Shown here: positions 13,300 through 20,603 of the stretch, piece by piece
Numbering within the stretch: position 1 is the first letter of the stretch
How the letters are laid out: each line of letters starts with the position of its first letter
Origin: JBIOJB01 sp044450465
GTDB taxonomy: Bacteria > Chloroflexota > Dormibacteria > Dormibacterales > Dormibacteraceae
NCBI GenBank assembly: GCA_044450465.1
Contig: JBIOJB010000050.1
Location: 1 to 22,372 of the forward strand
Direction: 5' to 3'
DNA length: 22,372 bases
Position numbers and translations under genes: made by a program
The notes under the pieces: generated by a model
The model's input: only the letters and a program-made list of their open reading frames with translations
What the model was told of the DNA's origin: nothing
Database searches by the model: none

Positions 13300-13334
13300 T
13301 TCCGCGGGGGAGGACCGCTGTCCTCAACCGCGCC
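13300..13334. repeat. Tandem hairpin repeat, copy 2 (35 bp)
   Basis: Copy 2 differs from copy 1 at three positions: two in the loop-proximal CG/GT step and one in the 3' arm. It still folds, with loop CGCT and two mismatches in the 13-bp stem. It ends one base before the stop codon of the minus-strand small protein, so it could act as a 3'-end hairpin, although no T-tract follows. Confidence 0.8.
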
Positions 13335-13335
13335 T

Positions 13336-13560
13336 TTATCCGATCTCTTCCCAGGACGTGGCGTTTCCCTCGAAGGGGTCCGCCTCGGTCTCTTCCTGGT
13401 TGCCCACCTTCTGGTGGAACCGGCTGGCGATCATCTGGTAGGCCATCGCCTTGGGGATGCCAAGCTTCGTCAGCGACTTGACCTCGTCGGCCATGACCTT
13501 GTCGCGCGCAGCCTCAATGGCTGCGAGCACCTCTTCGATCGAAGCCGTCTTCTTGGCCAT
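13336..13560 (-). CDS. Small conserved-looking protein of unknown function (74 aa)
   Basis: 74 residues from the ATG at 13560: a helical N-terminal two-thirds (KKTASIEEVLAAIEAARDKVMADEVKSLTKLGIPKAMAYQMIASRF) and an acidic, probably flexible tail (NQEETEADPFEG, then SWEEIG). I do not recognise the family. The even helix pattern, normal codon use and a possible -10 (TATCAT, minus strand, 13575 to 13570) support a real gene. Residues before this Met are possible (start at 13596) but have no homology-like features and would overlap the promoter. It is divergent from the EF-G-like gene and is followed at its 3' end by the hairpin repeats. Confidence 0.65.
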   Translation of the reverse strand: MAKKTASIEEVLAAIEAARDKVMADEVKSLTKLGIPKAMAYQMIASRFHQKVGNQEETEADPFEGNATSWEEIG

Positions 13561-13699
13561 GGCCTTCAGATGATACCCAAGCCAGGCCAAGATCAAGCGT
13601 GATCGGCAGATTGGGTTCAGGGCGGCCTGATTCGGAGCGATTTAACCGCGCCTTAGACTTACCGGCGTAGCTGCCTCGTCGAAAGCGCTGGGGGGTTGG

Positions 13700-15724
13700 A
13701 TGACGACCGAATACGCTCCCGAGAAGATTCGCAACGTGGTCCTGCTGGGCCACTCCCATGACGGCAAGACCATGCTTGCCGAGTCGATGCTGTTCGCCTC
13801 AGGGGCCATCGCCAGGATGGGGTCACCCGACCAGTCCACGGCGACGATGGATTTCGAGCCTGAGGAGCAGAAGCGACGGATCTCGATCAGTCTCGGCGTC
13901 GCGTTCGTCGAGCACAACGGTTTCAAGATCAACGTCCTCGACGCTCCGGGCTTCTTCGACTTCGCCGGGCAGGTGATGAGCGGGCTGCGAGCGGCCGAAG
14001 GGGCGGTGGTCGTGGTCGGGCCCACACCGCAGCTGGCGGTCGGCACAGAGATCGCGTGGGAGCAGTGCAACCGCCGCAACAAGCCGCGGATCGTGGTGGT
14101 CAACAAGCTCGACAAGGAGAACTCGGATTTCTACGGCGCGGTCGCGGCGATGCGCGAACATCTATCGCCCCGGCCCTTCCCGCTCCATCTGCCGATCGGC
14201 GCAGAGCAGGAGTTCCGCGGAATCGTCGACCTTCTCCATCTGAAGGCGTTCGTCACCACTCCCGAAGGCAAAGGCACGGAAGTGCCGATTCCGGACGACA
14301 TGAAGGCTAAGGTCGAAGAGTTTCGCGGCCAGCTCATCGAGGCCGCCGCGGAGAGCGACGACTCGCTCCTTGAGAAGTACCTCGACGCCGGGACGCTCGA
14401 GGAGGACGAGATCCAGCGCGGCCTGCGCGAGGGCATCCTGGAAGGTAAGGTCGCTCCCGTCGTCTGCTGCTCGGCGACCAAGCTCCTGGGCGTCCGCACG
14501 CTGATGTCGACCATCGCGGAGCTCCTCCCACCGCCCAGCGCCGAGCTGGACAAGCCGGCCAAGGCTTTCGTCTTCAGCACCGGCGGCGATCAGTTCGGAC
14601 GCGTCACCTACTTCAAGGTGATGGGTGGGACGGTGAAGGCGGACGCTCACCTCACGAACCTCAGTCGAGGTGGCGACGAGCGGCTCGCGCAGATCTTCTT
14701 CCCCAGAGGCAAGGAGCACATCGCCACCAGCGAGGTTCGAGCCGGCGACATTGGCGCCGCCACCAAGCTGGCACACACGCTCACCGGAGACACGATCGGA
14801 CTCAAGGACGGAGGGCCGCTGCCTACGCTCGAGCTTCCGGGTCCGGCCTACTCGCTGGCGATCACGCCAAAGTCCAGAGGCGACGAAGAGAAGATCTCAA
14901 GCGGCCTGGCCCGCCTCGGCGAAGAAGATCCCACGCTGCACATCGAGCGCGTCGAGGAGACGAAGCAGCTCATCATTGCCGGGCTCGGCGACGTGCATCT
15001 CGACGTCACCCTCGAGAAGCTCAAGCGCAAGTACGGCGTGGAGGCGACCACCGCGGTGCCGCGCGTCGCCTACCGCGAGACGGTTCACGGCCACGCCCGC
15101 GCGGAGGGACGGCACGTCAAGCAGTCCGGCGGTCACGGGCAGTACGGCATCTGCGTCATCGAGGTAGCGCCCACGGCGCGTGGCGAGGGGTTCGTCTGGG
15201 AGGACAAGATCTTCGGCGGCTCCATCCCGCAGAACTTCAGGCCGTCGGTGCAGAAGGGAATCGTCGACTCCATGTCCAAGGGTGTGGTGGCGGGCTACCC
15301 GATGGTGGACGTCAAGGTGACGCTCGTCGACGGGAAGTACCACACGGTCGACTCCAACGACATGGCATTTCAGATCGCGGGATCGCTCGCCATTCGCAGG
15401 GCGTCGCTCGATGCGGGGCCCGTCCTGCTGGAGCCCATCGTGGACGCCACGATCCGAGTGCCTGAGAAGAACCTCGGCGACATCATGTCCGACGTCAACG
15501 GCCGGCGCGGAAAGATCCTGGGCACCGAGCCAGACGACGGCTATCAGAACGTGCGCGCTGCGGTTCCCGAGTCGGAGATGCTCCGGTTCGCTCTCGATCT
15601 CCGCTCGATCACCCAGGGTCGCGGGAGCTTTCAGAAGAAGTTCTCCCACTACGACGAGATGCCCGGCCACCTCGCCAAAACGATCATCGAGGAATTCCAG
15701 AAGCTGCACGAACCGGCCGGCTGA
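13700..15724 (+). CDS. Elongation factor G-like GTPase (EF-G2 type)
   Basis: 674 residues with the full EF-G layout: the G domain (~8-275), domain II (~290-370, KAFVFSTGGDQFGRVTYFKVMGGTV), domain III (~385-460), domain IV (~465-585, TTAVPRVAYRETV through the RRASLDAG region) and domain V (~590-670, RVPEKNLGDIMSDVNGRRGKILG). The P-loop is GHSHDGKT (17-24), G4 is NKLD (135-138) and G5 contains SAT. G3 reads DAPGFFDF (81-88): the catalytic His of canonical DTPGHVDF is replaced by F85. That pattern is typical of EF-G2 paralogues, whose GTPase and translocation roles differ from FusA. It is unlikely to be the sole translocase. The gene overlaps the next start by 1 bp (TGATG). Confidence 0.92.
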   Translation: MTTEYAPEKIRNVVLLGHSHDGKTMLAESMLFASGAIARMGSPDQSTATMDFEPEEQKRRISISLGVAFVEHNGFKINVLDAPGFFDFAGQVMSGLRAAEGAVVVVGPTPQLAVGTEIAWEQCNRRNKPRIVVVNKLDKENSDFYGAVAAMREHLSPRPFPLHLPIGAEQEFRGIVDLLHLKAFVTTPEGKGTEVPIPDDMKAKVEEFRGQLIEAAAESDDSLLEKYLDAGTLEEDEIQRGLREGILEGKVAPVVCCSATKLLGVRTLMSTIAELLPPPSAELDKPAKAFVFSTGGDQFGRVTYFKVMGGTVKADAHLTNLSRGGDERLAQIFFPRGKEHIATSEVRAGDIGAATKLAHTLTGDTIGLKDGGPLPTLELPGPAYSLAITPKSRGDEEKISSGLARLGEEDPTLHIERVEETKQLIIAGLGDVHLDVTLEKLKRKYGVEATTAVPRVAYRETVHGHARAEGRHVKQSGGHGQYGICVIEVAPTARGEGFVWEDKIFGGSIPQNFRPSVQKGIVDSMSKGVVAGYPMVDVKVTLVDGKYHTVDSNDMAFQIAGSLAIRRASLDAGPVLLEPIVDATIRVPEKNLGDIMSDVNGRRGKILGTEPDDGYQNVRAAVPESEMLRFALDLRSITQGRGSFQKKFSHYDEMPGHLAKTIIEEFQKLHEPAG

Positions 15725-17367
15725 TGAGCCTCGCCGCCGCCGGTAGGATCGGAAGCGTGACCGCCCCGAGCGCGCACGACGTCTGCGTGATCGGCGGCGG
15801 CGTGACGGGCGCTGGGATCGCCAGGGATCTTGCGCTGCGTGGGCTCTCTGTGCTCCTGCTCGACAAGGGAGACTGGGGAGCCGGCACCAGCGGAGCCTCG
15901 AGCTGGATGATCCATGGCGGGCCTCGCTACCTCGAGTTCGACTGGGACACGACCCGCAAGTCGTGTGAGGACGCCGGCTACATCGTGACGATCGCCCGGC
16001 ACATGGTGTACCGCGTCCTGTTCGTCATCCCGGTGCTGCCTCACGACCGTAACAACATCGAGCGAATGGAAACCGCGATGGAGGTCTACGACCGCTTCCA
16101 GCCGCTGAAGAAGGCCCACCCGCACCGCCGGTTGACTGCTTCGGAAGCGCTGCAGGTCGAGCCGGGCCTGACCCCAGATCTGATCGGGGCGGTGACGATG
16201 GAGGAGTGGGGCGTCGATCCACACCGACTGGTCTATGCCAACGTGGAGGACGCCGTCGCCCACGGCGCGCGCTCTCTCAATCACACGCGGGTGACCGATC
16301 TGATCAGAGACGGCGGCAAGGTGATCGGTGTTCGGTACACAGGCCCGGACGGCGTCAGCGCCGAAGCGCGAGCTCGTGTGGTCGTGAATGCTGCCGGCCC
16401 GTGGTCTCCGGAGGTCGGCGCGATGGCTGGGGCCGACATACAACTGCGGCCGGCCAAAGGAATCCACATCGTCTATCCGCACCGCATTTCAAACTTCGCG
16501 ATCAGCGCGGAATCGATCGACGGGCGTGACCTTTTGATGGTCTCGCACGCGGGCTTCACGCTGCTCGGCACAACCGATGACGACTTTTACGGAGACCTCG
16601 ACTCGATCGACGTGATCCAGGACGAAGTCGACTATCTATTGCAGGGGTTCGAGCGCATTTTCCCGACCATCCGCTCCTACAGACCGGTGCGAACGACGGC
16701 CGGTGTCCGCCCGACCCTGTTCAAGTGGAGGAAATACGAAGACGAGCTGTCGCGCAGGTATGAGGTCATCGACCACGCGCAGCAGGGGGTCGAGGGATTC
16801 ATCACGATCACCGGCGGCAAGCTCTCGATGTACCGGCTGATGGCGGAGGAAACCTCCGACGCGGTCTGCCGCAAGCTCGGCCATCAGGCAGTTTGCATCA
16901 CCGCGACGAAAGCGTTGCCTGGGAGTGAATCGGACAGCGAACCGGCCACAGACCTCGCGCGCCGCTTCGGAATTCCCGTGCTGGCCGCGATCAAGCTGCA
17001 GAGCCGCCACGGATCCCGCTCCGGACGCGTCATGGACGGGAAAGCCACCACGCGCCTGATGTGCCGATGTGAGCCGGTCACCGAAGCCGAGCTCGTTTAC
17101 GCCACACGGCACGAGCAGGTGCGGTGTCTGGCGGATGCCTTCCGCCGGGTAGGAGTTGCGGGGGGGCCGTGTGCCGGCGCGTCTTGCGTCATCCGCGCGT
17201 CGGAGGTGATCGGCCGCGAGCTGGGATGGAGCGCGTCGCAGCGGTTCGAGGCGGCAAGGGAATTCGTTCGCGACTCTTGGCTCGGCCGCGCGCCGGTCCT
17301 GGGAGCTTCGGGGTGGGCGCAAGAAGAGCTCGCACAGGGTGCCATGCGCGGATTGATGAACGTTTAG
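15724..17367 (+). CDS. FAD-dependent glycerol-3-phosphate dehydrogenase (GlpA type, BFD-like 2Fe-2S tail)
   Basis: 547 residues. The dinucleotide fold VCVIGGGVTGAGIARDLALRGLSVLLLDKGDWGAGTSGAS (~20-60) is followed by the DAO/GlpA signature (MIHGGPRYLE), a substrate region (HAGFTLLGTTDDDFYGD) and GFITITGGKLSMYR (~358-371), which closes the FAD site. The C-terminal ~100 residues add a BFD-like [2Fe-2S] domain: C447-x-C449 (MCRCEPVTEAELV) and C483-x4-C488 (GGPCAGASC). This is the GlpA architecture, oxidising sn-glycerol-3-phosphate to dihydroxyacetone phosphate and feeding electrons to a partner. A GTG at 15757 is an alternative start with a better Shine-Dalgarno. The upstream stop overlaps its ATG by 1 bp. 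Confidence 0.92.
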   Translation: MSLAAAGRIGSVTAPSAHDVCVIGGGVTGAGIARDLALRGLSVLLLDKGDWGAGTSGASSWMIHGGPRYLEFDWDTTRKSCEDAGYIVTIARHMVYRVLFVIPVLPHDRNNIERMETAMEVYDRFQPLKKAHPHRRLTASEALQVEPGLTPDLIGAVTMEEWGVDPHRLVYANVEDAVAHGARSLNHTRVTDLIRDGGKVIGVRYTGPDGVSAEARARVVVNAAGPWSPEVGAMAGADIQLRPAKGIHIVYPHRISNFAISAESIDGRDLLMVSHAGFTLLGTTDDDFYGDLDSIDVIQDEVDYLLQGFERIFPTIRSYRPVRTTAGVRPTLFKWRKYEDELSRRYEVIDHAQQGVEGFITITGGKLSMYRLMAEETSDAVCRKLGHQAVCITATKALPGSESDSEPATDLARRFGIPVLAAIKLQSRHGSRSGRVMDGKATTRLMCRCEPVTEAELVYATRHEQVRCLADAFRRVGVAGGPCAGASCVIRASEVIGRELGWSASQRFEAAREFVRDSWLGRAPVLGASGWAQEELAQGAMRGLMNV

Positions 17368-17370
17368 ACG

Positions 17371-17766
17371 ATGGGACGGACAGATTCGCTCGCCAAGCTG
17401 GCGTGGGCGTACGGCCTGCATCTCACCCGGCGCCGGATCAGCCGGCCGGCCTCACAGCTCAAAGATCTGCTCGGCACCTACGCGGCTGACGGGATAGTCC
17501 CGCTCCTACCCGCGGAGCGCGAACGCCATCCTCACATGGTTGGCTGCATCAACTGCGGACTCTGCGCGCTTGCGGCGGGCCGGATGGGTAAGACCCGCTT
17601 GCCGGATGCAGCCTCCTCTTACATGCGGCTCTACGCTCGCTTGAGGGGCGCGTCCTCGGATGTCGAAGGGGACGACCCCGACCTCGAAGCTGCGGCGGCC
17701 GCCTGCCCAGTGGGCGTTCCACTCGCCGAGGTGGCGGCAATCGTGCGGCGGCTCGCGGCCGGCTGA
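17371..17766 (+). CDS. Small [4Fe-4S]-type protein, likely electron-transfer partner of the dehydrogenase
   Basis: 131 residues. A single cysteine motif C59-x2-C62-x2-C65 (GCINCGLC) plus C112-P (ACPVGVP) could bind one [4Fe-4S] cluster; the usual fourth Cys close to the motif is missing, so C112 is the likely ligand. The rest is helical and basic. It starts 3 bp after the glycerol-3-phosphate dehydrogenase stop, so the two are co-transcribed. The position is that of GlpC in GlpABC systems, but GlpC is ~400 residues with two clusters and CCG domains; this protein is a third that size. I cannot assign a named family. A role relaying electrons to the membrane or quinone pool is inference. Confidence 0.8.
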   Translation: MGRTDSLAKLAWAYGLHLTRRRISRPASQLKDLLGTYAADGIVPLLPAERERHPHMVGCINCGLCALAAGRMGKTRLPDAASSYMRLYARLRGASSDVEGDDPDLEAAAAACPVGVPLAEVAAIVRRLAAG

Positions 17767-17817
17767 GGCCGGGGAGCGACGCGCCAGGCGGCTATGCCCA
17801 TTCGAATCACTCGTTAG

Positions 17818-17826
17818 TTATCCACA
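17818..17826 (+). promoter_or_regulatory. Perfect DnaA-box sequence
   Basis: TTATCCACA is the strict DnaA consensus, in the AT-rich noncoding core. A degenerate inverted copy (TGGGGATAT, two mismatches) lies at 17841-17849. A single box is too little to call an origin; DnaA-mediated regulation or titration, or chance, remain possible. Confidence 0.4.
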
Positions 17827-17828
17827 TT

Positions 17829-17838
17829 CTGTATACAG
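17829..17838. promoter_or_regulatory. 10-bp perfect palindrome (possible operator)
   Basis: CTGTATACAG sits 2 bp after the DnaA-box sequence in the AT-rich core. AT-rich perfect palindromes of this size are uncommon in a GC-rich genome and often mark repressor sites. There is no clear promoter to pair it with. Confidence 0.3.
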
Positions 17839-18092
17839 GTTGGGGATATCACACTATATCTGGGGCCATTGGTCAAGGGGTGGTAATAGGCTGATTAGGC
17901 GCCGGCTTCTCGCCCAGAGCAGAAATCACCGGCCGAGCACGCGGCTGACGAGAGGTGCATGTTCGTCCTCCTTGAGGCTGGTCGGTTCGCGTTCGCCTCA
18001 CATGGCCTTCGTTCAACGGCGCTGCTCGGATCGCCTTTTCGAGGTTGTGGGTATGCCGTGTTCCAGTGATCGGAAGATCGGCGGGCCGCTGA

Positions 18093-18098
18093 TATAGT
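18093..18098 (+). promoter_or_regulatory. -10 box for the following gene cluster
   Basis: TATAGT is a 5/6 match to TATAAT, 12 bp before the ATG at 18111. Transcription would begin near 18105, giving a leader of about 6 nt. The -35 is poor. This is the only plausible promoter seen for the genes up to 20511. Confidence 0.45.
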
Positions 18099-18110
18099 GG
18101 GTTGCGGCTC

Positions 18111-18485
18111 ATGCTTCAGCTGACGGTCGAAGAGCAGGAACGCCACCGACGCTGGCATCGCAGGCGTGAGACGGCGATGACTCCTCGACGGCTCCTCCAA
18201 GAGTCCGACCAACTCCTCTACTGGGTCGAGGAATGCCTGGTTCAGGAAATCAAGCTCGTGCCGGGCTGGCTCGTTGCACGATTGACTGTCGTTTTACGCG
18301 AGGCGCATCCGACTCTGCCGGCACGCCTCGGGCACGAGCGCCGCCCCGAGCAGGTGATGGAGCTCATCTACGATGCCCAGGCGTCGTTGATGGACCGGGC
18401 CTGTCGCAGCCGAGGACCCGCCCAGGTGATTCCGCTGTTCGCCCGCACCCGCGACCGGATGCTGGACGAAGCCGCCACCCTCTAA
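18111..18485 (+). CDS. Unknown helical protein (124 aa)
   Basis: 124 residues, not recognised as any family. It is predicted almost wholly helical: a charged N-terminus rich in Arg/Glu/His (VEEQERHRRWHRRRE), then LLQESDQLLYWVEECLVQEIKLVPGWLVARLTVVL, ERRPEQVMELIYDAQASLMDRA, and AQVIPLFARTRDRMLDEAATL. There is no membrane segment or signal peptide, and three Cys without a motif. Start options are TTG at 18102 or ATG at 18111; the -10 at 18093-18098 fits the ATG better. It lies 22 bp before the PHP gene and appears to be the first gene of the PHP-PfkB-macro cluster. Normal codon bias supports it as real. Confidence 0.7.
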   Translation: MLQLTVEEQERHRRWHRRRETAMTPRRLLQESDQLLYWVEECLVQEIKLVPGWLVARLTVVLREAHPTLPARLGHERRPEQVMELIYDAQASLMDRACRSRGPAQVIPLFARTRDRMLDEAATL

Positions 18486-18507
18486 ACAAAGACACCAGGG
18501 CGCACGA

Positions 18508-19113
18508 GTGCGGATCGACCTTCACCTCCATTCCTTGTACTCGCACGATGGACGCAGCTCGTTGGACGAGATCGTTGCGCGCTGCATCGAATGCCGCTTG
18601 GACCGCATCGCCATGACCGACCACAACACCATCGAAGGAGCGCTGAAACTTGTGAGCGTGGCGCCCGAGCTTGCCATCGTCGGTGAGGAGGTGAAGACTC
18701 GCGAAGGCGAAGTCATCGGACTTTTCATCACAAGCCGGATCCAGCCTTACCTCCCGCCGGAAGAGGTCATGGATTTGATTCACAGCATGGGCGGCCTCAC
18801 CTATGTACCGCACCCCCTCGATCGACATCGCGCGAACTTTCGCCCAGAGAGGCTCATCGAGCTCTCAAGCCGGATCGACGTGATCGAGACTTACAACCCG
18901 TGGTGCGACACCGCGGCAAACCAGGCGGCGGCGAAGCTGGCAGAAGACCTGGGTAAGGTCGCCGCCACCGGATCTGACGCGCACTCGGCGCACGAGCTGG
19001 GTCACAGCTGGATGGAGATCGACGACTACGACAGCCCTCAGACCTTCCTGGAACAGCTGCGCTACGCGCGTCACGTCGTGACCGCGAGCAGCGGCACCGG
19101 CCGCCGTGCCTGA
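18508..19113 (+). CDS. PHP-domain phosphoesterase
   Basis: 201 residues. All expected PHP metal-binding motifs are visible: H6-x-H8 with D14 (DLHLHSLYSHDG), D38-H39-N40 (MTDHNT), E60/E61 (VGEEVKT), H102 (YVPHPLDRH), E127 (VIETYN), and D157-x-H159 (GSDAHS). This is a trinuclear-metal phosphoesterase core of the TrpH/YciV class without extra domains. Relatives hydrolyse 3',5'-nucleotide bisphosphates, trim RNA 5' ends or hydrolyse histidinol phosphate; the EE-vKtreGEVIGLF block is common in the unassigned PHP group. The start is GTG at 18508. Its last 8 bp overlap the PfkB gene, so translation is coupled. The substrate is unknown. Confidence 0.9.
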   Translation: MRIDLHLHSLYSHDGRSSLDEIVARCIECRLDRIAMTDHNTIEGALKLVSVAPELAIVGEEVKTREGEVIGLFITSRIQPYLPPEEVMDLIHSMGGLTYVPHPLDRHRANFRPERLIELSSRIDVIETYNPWCDTAANQAAAKLAEDLGKVAATGSDAHSAHELGHSWMEIDDYDSPQTFLEQLRYARHVVTASSGTGRRA

Positions 19114-19996
19114 GGCTCCCGCGCTGCTGGTCGCGGGCTCGATCGCCCTCGACACCGTCGAGGGACGCTCTCACCGTATCGAAGACGAGCTGGGGGGCTC
19201 GGCGCTCTACTTCGCGATGGCTGCGAGCCTGATCATGCCCGTCACATTGGTCGCACCCGTCGGCGCCGCCGACGTCGAACAGGTCAGGTCCCTGGTCCGC
19301 GCGCGGCCGATCGACATGACCGGCATGCAGGTCTTCGACGCCCCCACCTACCGCTGGCAGGCTCATGAGCACGAGGGACGGAACATCGATCTTGGAAGCC
19401 GAGACAGCATCTACGACCTCTGGTCACCAAAGCTGCCCTCGGGTTACAGCGGCTGGGCCTTTGTCGGCTCGGTTCGTCCCGATCGGCAGCTGGAGCTGAT
19501 CCAGGGCCTTTCGGGCGCGCGGTTGCTCGCCGCTGACTCGATGCTCTCCTACATTCAGTCCCGGCCTGGTGAGGCGTCCGAGGTGTTGAGGCTGGCGCGA
19601 TGGTATTTCTGCAACCAGGACGAGCTCCAGGCTCTGGGAGGCGGCGACCCTGAGGAGTTCCGAAAGCGATGGTCCCTTGAGGGCCTGGTGGTCAAGCTGG
19701 GGCCCGGCGGGGCCACGACCTACACAGAGGGAGGGATCCTGCACGTTCCGGCCCTCCTCCACCGGCCGGTGGTCGACACGACCGGTGCGGGTGACGCTCT
19801 GGCGGCGGGCATGCTCGCTCGCTGGATCTCCACCGGAGGGGATCACGATGGCTGGGCGGAAGCGCTTCCATGGGGAGTCGCTTGCGCCTCGTTGACGATC
19901 GAAGGGATCGGGCTCCGCGCGATCGCGCAAGCGTCGACGGAAACGCTCGCCGCTCGCGTGGCTGAGGTCAGGGAGACGACGCGACGCGAGTTGTGA
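19106..19996 (+). CDS. PfkB/ribokinase-family sugar or nucleoside kinase
   Basis: 296 residues, typical for PfkB. N-terminal substrate strand LLVAGSIALDTVEG with the ELGGSALYFAMAASLI glycine motif (~28-43), mid-region CNQDELQAL (~169-177), and the C-terminal signature VVDTTGAGDALAAGML (~222-237) with catalytic base D230 and the anion-hole GAGD. KLGPGGATTY fits the ATP-side strand. PfkB enzymes phosphorylate a hydroxymethyl group of ribose, nucleosides or related sugars. The start GTG at 19106 lies inside the PHP gene, and the stop overlaps the macro gene as GTGA. Substrate undefined; ribose or a nucleoside is plausible from the neighbours but inferred. Confidence 0.92.
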   Translation: MPEAPALLVAGSIALDTVEGRSHRIEDELGGSALYFAMAASLIMPVTLVAPVGAADVEQVRSLVRARPIDMTGMQVFDAPTYRWQAHEHEGRNIDLGSRDSIYDLWSPKLPSGYSGWAFVGSVRPDRQLELIQGLSGARLLAADSMLSYIQSRPGEASEVLRLARWYFCNQDELQALGGGDPEEFRKRWSLEGLVVKLGPGGATTYTEGGILHVPALLHRPVVDTTGAGDALAAGMLARWISTGGDHDGWAEALPWGVACASLTIEGIGLRAIAQASTETLAARVAEVRETTRREL

Positions 19997-20511
19997 TCAT
20001 CGAGGGCGACCTGGTCGATCAGCAGGTTGATGCGATCGTGAACGCGGCGAACAACGACCTCATCCTTGGCGGTGGAGTTGCAGGCGCGATCCGCCAAAAG
20101 GGTGGCCCATCGATTCAGTTGGAATGCGACGCGCACGGAAGCATCGAGGTTGGAGAAGCTGCCATCACCGGCGGTGGAGAGCTCGCCGCACGTTACGTCA
20201 TACACGCCGCGAGCATGAGCCTCGGCGGCCGCACCACACAGTCCGCGTTGAGGTCGTCGATGCGCAAAGCGTTCAAGCTCGCTCGACTGCATACGCTGCG
20301 CTCGGTTGCCGTGCCCGCGGTCGGCACGGGCATTGCTGGATTCCCTATCGATGACTGCGCTCGAGTGATGGCCGCATGCTTGCAGGAGGCCAAGCACGAA
20401 GGTTGGGAGCCTGACGAGGTCCGTTTCGTGCTCCTCGGAGGGGCCGCGAAGGGCGTTTTTGAAGCTTCTTTCTGGCCGACCTGGAACGCCTGGTCCGACG
20501 CCAAATGTTGA
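19993..20511 (+). CDS. Macro-domain protein (ADP-ribose-binding/hydrolysing type)
   Basis: 172 residues, a stand-alone macro domain resembling YmdB/MacroD: GDLVDQQVDAIVNAANNDLILGGGVAGAI (~5-33) carries the ADP-ribose-binding Asp, the NAAN motif (N17-N20) and the GGGVAGAI loop; AVPAVGTGIAGFPID (~106-120) is the phosphate-binding loop. Family members bind ADP-ribose and remove it from proteins or RNA, or deacetylate O-acetyl-ADP-ribose. The D-x-I-V-N-A-A-N core is intact, so activity is likely. The start GTG overlaps the PfkB stop by 4 bp. Last gene of the cluster; a promoter for the next gene follows. Confidence 0.92.
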   Translation: MIIEGDLVDQQVDAIVNAANNDLILGGGVAGAIRQKGGPSIQLECDAHGSIEVGEAAITGGGELAARYVIHAASMSLGGRTTQSALRSSMRKAFKLARLHTLRSVAVPAVGTGIAGFPIDDCARVMAACLQEAKHEGWEPDEVRFVLLGGAAKGVFEASFWPTWNAWSDAKC

Positions 20512-20529
20512 GATCGGTTTGAATTGCAG

Positions 20530-20559
20530 TTGTCTTGGGCAAAGACCCACCCCTAGAAT
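20530..20559 (+). promoter_or_regulatory. Promoter for the DUF5679 gene
   Basis: TTGTCT (20530-20535, 4/6) and TAGAAT (20554-20559, 5/6) with an 18-bp spacer. The start of transcription is predicted near 20566, a leader of about 38 nt before the TTG start, with AAGGA ahead of it. Confidence 0.55.
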
Positions 20560-20603
20560 GGGATCAGCCCCAGCACGAAATCTCAAATAAGGACGGTGAC
20601 TAG

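Larger units (their letters stand above)
17767..18110. other. 344-bp noncoding stretch with AT-rich core
   Basis: No convincing gene is present on either strand; the open frames across it lack family resemblance and codon bias. The part at 17814-17860 is markedly AT-rich against GC-rich surroundings and holds a perfect DnaA-box sequence and a 10-bp palindrome. The remainder (17880-18090) shows no RNA family I recognise (not tmRNA, SRP RNA or RNase P). The far end carries a -10-like TATAGT serving the next gene. Confidence 0.6.

Noticed and set aside
13253..13334. CRISPR array
   Set aside because: There are only two units with a 12-bp gap and internal hairpins; no spacer of CRISPR size and no cas gene.
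14897..15709. 270-residue antisense frame within the EF-G-like gene
   Set aside because: It mirrors the codons of a strongly conserved GTPase and shows no motif of its own.
15649..16482. 277-residue antisense frame across the EF-G/dehydrogenase junction
   Set aside because: It spans two convincing sense genes and lacks recognisable domains.
17873..18112. 79-residue minus-strand frame in the noncoding stretch
   Set aside because: It is rich in Arg, Pro and Thr with no fold pattern or ribosome-binding site; looks like chance.
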